A stretch of 64,000 nucleotides of DNA. Origin: Streptomyces phaeolivaceus (GTDB lineage Bacteria > Actinomycetota > Actinomycetes > Streptomycetales > Streptomycetaceae). The stretch spans positions 9,672,001 to 9,736,000 of the forward strand of contig NZ_CP045096.1 in the NCBI RefSeq assembly GCF_009184865.1, in the 5' to 3' direction. A program made the position numbers and the translations under genes. The notes beneath the pieces are model-generated. The model saw nothing but the letters and a program-made list of their open reading frames with translations, was not told where the DNA came from and ran no database searches. Shown here piece after piece: positions 61,022-64,000 of the stretch. Numbering within the stretch: position 1 is the first letter of the stretch; every line of letters begins with the position of its first letter.

Positions 61022-61987
61022 GCGCCCGCCCAGCACACCGTCGAACACCTCACGGCACACGGGCACCAGCGCCGGATGGGCGACCCAGGAGCCGTCGAAG
61101 CCGTCCTCCGCCTCCCGTTCCTTGTCGAGGCGGACCTCGGCGAGCGCCGCCTCGTACGCGGCCGGGTCCTCGCCGGGCACCTGGGCGGCCATTCCGCCGA
61201 TCGCGTGGGCGCCACGCCTGTGGTAGGTGCGCACCAGCAGTTCGGTGCAGGCGCGCAGAAACGGCGCGGTCGTGGTGACCTCGGCGCGGTCCGGCAGCAG
61301 GAAGTCGGTGCGGTGACCGAACGTCTTGATCAGACTGAACAGATAGTCCCAGCGCCCGGCGTTCAGGCCCGCGCCGTGCTCCCGCAGCTCATGGAGGATC
61401 TCCTCCCTCTCGAACGCGGCGGTGATCGTCTCGATGAGGACCGTGGCCCGGATCGTGCCCCGGGGGATGCCGAGCAGATCCTGCGCGGCGACGAAGATGT
61501 TGTTCCACAGCCGGGCCTCGTAGCGGTTCTCCAGCTTCGGCAGAGAGAAGTACGGCCCATGACCGGCGTCGATCTGCCGCCGCCCGCAGTGGAAGAGATA
61601 CAGCCCGAAGTCCACGAGCGCGGCGGGCACCGGCCGGCCGTCGTAAGCGAGATGCTCCTCGTCGAGATGCCAGCCGCGCGGCCGTACGACGATCGTGGCG
61701 AGCCGCTCGCGGTCCTTGAGGCGGTACTCCTTGCCCTCGGGCGTGGTGAAGTCGATGCGCCGCTCGACGGCGTCCAGCAGACTGAGCTGGCCACCGACGA
61801 TGTTGTCCCAGGTGGACGCGGTGGCGTCCTCGAAGTCCGCCAGCCACACCTGGGCACCGGAGTTGAGGGCGTTGACGGTTATACGGCGCTCGGGCGGACC
61901 GGTGATCTCCACCCGGCGGTCGGTCAGACCGGGGGCGGGCGGGGCGACCCGCCAGGTGGGGTCCGCGCGGACGGCGGAGGTGACCAT
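61022..61987 (-). pseudogene. aceB: malate synthase, both ends lost
   Basis: About 322 residues of the A-type enzyme remain: '[39 protein letters not shown]', '[14 protein letters not shown]', '[38 protein letters not shown]' and '[14 protein letters not shown]'. The usual first about 85 and last about 150 residues are missing, including the C-terminal plug with a catalytic Asp. The frame ends at '[12 protein letters not shown]' and shifts into 3-hydroxybutyryl-CoA dehydrogenase sequence. An enzyme from this frame would be inactive. Confidence 0.82.
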
Positions 61988-62016
61988 TCGGTGAGCGTCG
62001 GTCGGCGCTGCTTCGC

Positions 62017-62487
62017 GGGGTCCCCTTCTCCTTCGTCCGGGTCGACCGGGCGGGCAACATGTCCAAACGGCAGTCCGCGACCGGCTTCCACTTCTCCCGG
62101 GCCGGCGGCACCTGCCCCCTGTGGAACGTGTACGAGGCGTTCGCGGCGCCCGGCCGTATCCATGTCCAGGTCGCCGAGATGCCCGACGGCGGACGGTATC
62201 TGTGGACGGCCCGTGCGCTGACCCGCCACCGGGGCGGCTGGGGCGAGCCGGGCAAGACCTTCGCCATCGGCCTCGGCTGCGAGATCCGCCACGCCCACCG
62301 GCTGGTCTACTCCGACGGCCTCGACCTCGCGAACGCCTCCGCCGCCACCCCCATCGGCATGGGCTGCCGCCTCTGCGAGCGCCTCGACTGCCCGCAGCGC
62401 GCGGTGCCGCCCCTCGGCCGTCCGCTTCGGATCGACCTCAACAGCAGCGCGTTCGTGCCGTACCCGGTCGCGGACTCCTCCACCTGA
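62017..62487 (+). pseudogene. RamB/ScfR-type regulator, C-terminal remnant
   Basis: The frame reads '[20 protein letters not shown]', '[35 protein letters not shown]', '[25 protein letters not shown]' and '[25 protein letters not shown]', the short-chain-acyl sensing end of RamB-type regulators with its four Cys. The XRE DNA-binding half is gone. RamB controls acetate and glyoxylate-cycle genes in corynebacteria, so its place next to the aceB remnant makes sense. A frame from the ATG at 62059 is open, but would not bind DNA. Confidence 0.78.
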
Positions 62488-62526
62488 CCCCGGTCCACCT
62501 GACCCCGGTGGGTGCGGCCCGGCCGG

Positions 62527-64000
62527 TCAGCCCACGTGGACCCGGGGGCGCCGGGCCCGGTTCCGCTCCGCCTCGCGCAGGACCTCCCGGGTGACCGGGG
62601 CGACCTCGCCCTGGCCGAAGAGGAAGAAGCGGAGGAAGTTGGCGAACGGGCCGCCCTCGGTCCACTCGAAGTAGATGTGCGGTATCGCCCCGGTGGAGTC
62701 CCGGACATGCAGCAGCAGGGCGGCCAGCGCGTTGGGGATCGAGGAGGACTCCAGCGTCAGCACCCGGTAGCGGCCGTGCATCACCTCGCCCCGCACGGTC
62801 AGGCCCGCCTCGAACTCCGAGGGGTCCGTCACCGTGACCTCCACGAAGACGAAGTCCTCGGCGCCGGGCACGTCGTTGTCGTGGCGGATCTGTTCGATCT
62901 TCTCGCGGTACTCCGCGAGGTCGCGGTTGTCGGGCTCGTTGGCGATGAAGCGGATCTTGCGGTGCGCGATGTCCCGGACGAAGCGCTCCGCCGTCGTGTC
63001 CAACCGGACGCTCGTGACGCGCAGTTCGAAGGCGCGGGCCAGACGGGAGAGGAGGGAGACGAGGATGATGCCGGCGATGAAACAGGCACCGATCTTCACA
63101 CCGTCGGGGCGTTCGATGACGTTCAGGACGGTGGTGTAGAGGAAGACCGCCGAGATGACACCGAAGGCGATGGTCCAGTTGCGCTGGCCGGCCTTGCGGG
63201 CGGCGATCGTCACCGCGATCGCCGCCGAACTGATCAGCACCAGGACGCCCGTCGCGTAGGCGCCGCCCTGCGCGTCCACGTCCGCGTCGAAGATCCAGGT
63301 GACGAGGAAACCGACCAGGGTGAAGACGATGACCATGGGGCGCACCGCGCGGGCCCAGTGCGGTGCCATGCCGTACCGGGGGAGGTAGCGGGGCATCAGG
63401 TTGAGCAGTCCGGCCATGGCGGAGGCGCCCGCGAACCAGAGGATGGCGATCGTGGAGACGTCGTAGACGGTGCCGAAGGCGCTGCCCAGATAGTCGTGGG
63501 CGAGATGGGCGAGCGCCCGGCCGTTGGCGTCGCCGCCCGGCTCGAACTCCTTCTCCGGGATCAGCAGGGTGGTGATGAAGCTGGTGCAGATCAGGAAGAC
63601 GCTCATGATCACGGCGGCTGCCGTCAGCAGCTTCTTCGTGTCCCGGATACGGCCCTTGGGGTCGGCCTCCGTGTCGCCGGGGTCGCCCTTCACATGCGGC
63701 ATGACGGCCACGCCCGTCTCGAAGCCGGAGAGGCCGAGCGCGAGCTTGGGGAAGACGATCAGGGCCACACCGATCATGACGAAGACATTGCCGTGCTCGG
63801 CGGTCAGCGCGGTCGACCAGTCGGTGACGACATGCCCCTCGGTGATCACATGCCACAGGCCGGCCACCACGACCACCACGTTCAGCGCCAGATAGACCGC
63901 CACCAGCGCCACGGCCACGCCGATGGCCTCCAGGAAGCCCTTGAGGAACACCGCGCCCAGCAGGGCGATGAGGATGAGCGTGATCAGGAGCTGCTTGTCG
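62527..64000 (-). CDS. APC-type amino-acid permease-like membrane protein, 5' end outside window
   Basis: At least 490 residues are visible. Repeated membrane helices ('[28 protein letters not shown]', '[36 protein letters not shown]', '[25 protein letters not shown]') fit the APC superfamily. A soluble C-terminal domain of about 170 residues follows ('[33 protein letters not shown]', '[36 protein letters not shown]'). The start lies beyond base 64000. It is intact as far as seen, in contrast to the decayed genes beside it. Confidence 0.85.
   Translation of the reverse strand, partial: DKQLLITLILIALLGAVFLKGFLEAIGVAVALVAVYLALNVVVVVAGLWHVITEGHVVTDWSTALTAEHGNVFVMIGVALIVFPKLALGLSGFETGVAVMPHVKGDPGDTEADPKGRIRDTKKLLTAAAVIMSVFLICTSFITTLLIPEKEFEPGGDANGRALAHLAHDYLGSAFGTVYDVSTIAILWFAGASAMAGLLNLMPRYLPRYGMAPHWARAVRPMVIVFTLVGFLVTWIFDADVDAQGGAYATGVLVLISSAAIAVTIAARKAGQRNWTIAFGVISAVFLYTTVLNVIERPDGVKIGACFIAGIILVSLLSRLARAFELRVTSVRLDTTAERFVRDIAHRKIRFIANEPDNRDLAEYREKIEQIRHDNDVPGAEDFVFVEVTVTDPSEFEAGLTVRGEVMHGRYRVLTLESSSIPNALAALLLHVRDSTGAIPHIYFEWTEGGPFANFLRFFLFGQGEVAPVTREVLREAERNRARRPRVHVG

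Noticed and set aside
58315..61278. A 987-codon plus-strand open frame opposite metE
   Set aside because: It is antisense to metE and runs across the riboswitch and the malate synthase remnant; no ribosome site or domain.
1..64000. tRNA or rRNA genes
   Set aside because: No cloverleaf-like or conserved rRNA segment was noticed in any intergenic space; a covariance scan would confirm.

Overview
The window is high-GC actinobacterial chromosome and almost certainly Streptomyces. Third codon positions are nearly all G or C, and many starts are GTG. Genes are packed with 1- to 4-base stop/start overlaps. The gene content also fits: carbohydrate ABC operons under LacI-type control, sensor Ser/Thr kinases, a SpoIIE phosphatase and a cobalamin riboswitch on metE. 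No rRNA, tRNA, CRISPR array or intact transposase was seen.

Layout. 1-8.4 kb (minus): a LacI-type regulator and a sugar ABC operon (binding lipoprotein, two permeases, a 59-aa membrane protein, GH29 fucosidase, PrsA/SurA-like chaperone, beta-helix exoprotein). A GH35 beta-galactosidase is divergent at 8.5-10.4 kb; two matching operators tie the unit together. 10.5-15.6 kb: a methyltransferase, a membrane-anchored Mrr-like nuclease, a 3-hydroxyisobutyryl-CoA hydrolase-like protein, a GNAT gene broken by one stop codon, and a lone hemC. 15.6-27.7 kb: a signalling cluster with two kinases carrying C-terminal ABC-type binding-protein sensors, their lipoprotein, an MFS transporter, a SpoIIE phosphatase, a second lipoprotein and a decayed third kinase. 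27.7-35 kb: VOC protein, tandem CE2-type esterase with a CebR box, phosphotransferase, DEAD-box helicase with a leader hairpin, and an RNA-repair pair (end-healing kinase/phosphatase plus Rnl1-type ligase).

35-39 kb is a scrambled patch: an HNH endonuclease element at the ligase 5' end, N-terminal ligase and beta-lactamase fragments, an intact alpha carbonic anhydrase, and a fused ABC-F/P450 remnant. 39.5-45.7 kb: CoA-transferase/acyl-CoA dehydrogenase pair, LysR, acyltransferase, methyltransferase and 2-hydroxyacid dehydrogenase. 45.7-51.6 kb: a second sugar ABC operon with a GH43 beta-xylosidase and a hydrolase. 51.6-54.7 kb: an orphan protein, a gyrase-B-like ATPase paralogue lacking key residues, and a small regulator with a HAD protein. 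54.7-62.5 kb: intact metE with its riboswitch, flanked by remnants of S8 protease, sialidase, amidohydrolase, TetR, malate synthase, 3-hydroxybutyryl-CoA dehydrogenase and a RamB-like regulator. The window ends inside an APC-type permease.

Two themes stand out. One is sensing and use of plant-type glycans by several sugar-controlled units. The other is frequent gene decay, mostly by deletions that fuse two truncated genes, including loss of a glyoxylate-bypass locus. The most unusual items are the RNA-repair cassette with its HNH-linked duplicated ligase start, the kinases with a Tat-like signal anchor joined to a binding-protein sensor, and the gyrase-ATPase paralogue predicted to be inactive. 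All assignments come from reading the sequence; no database search was run.
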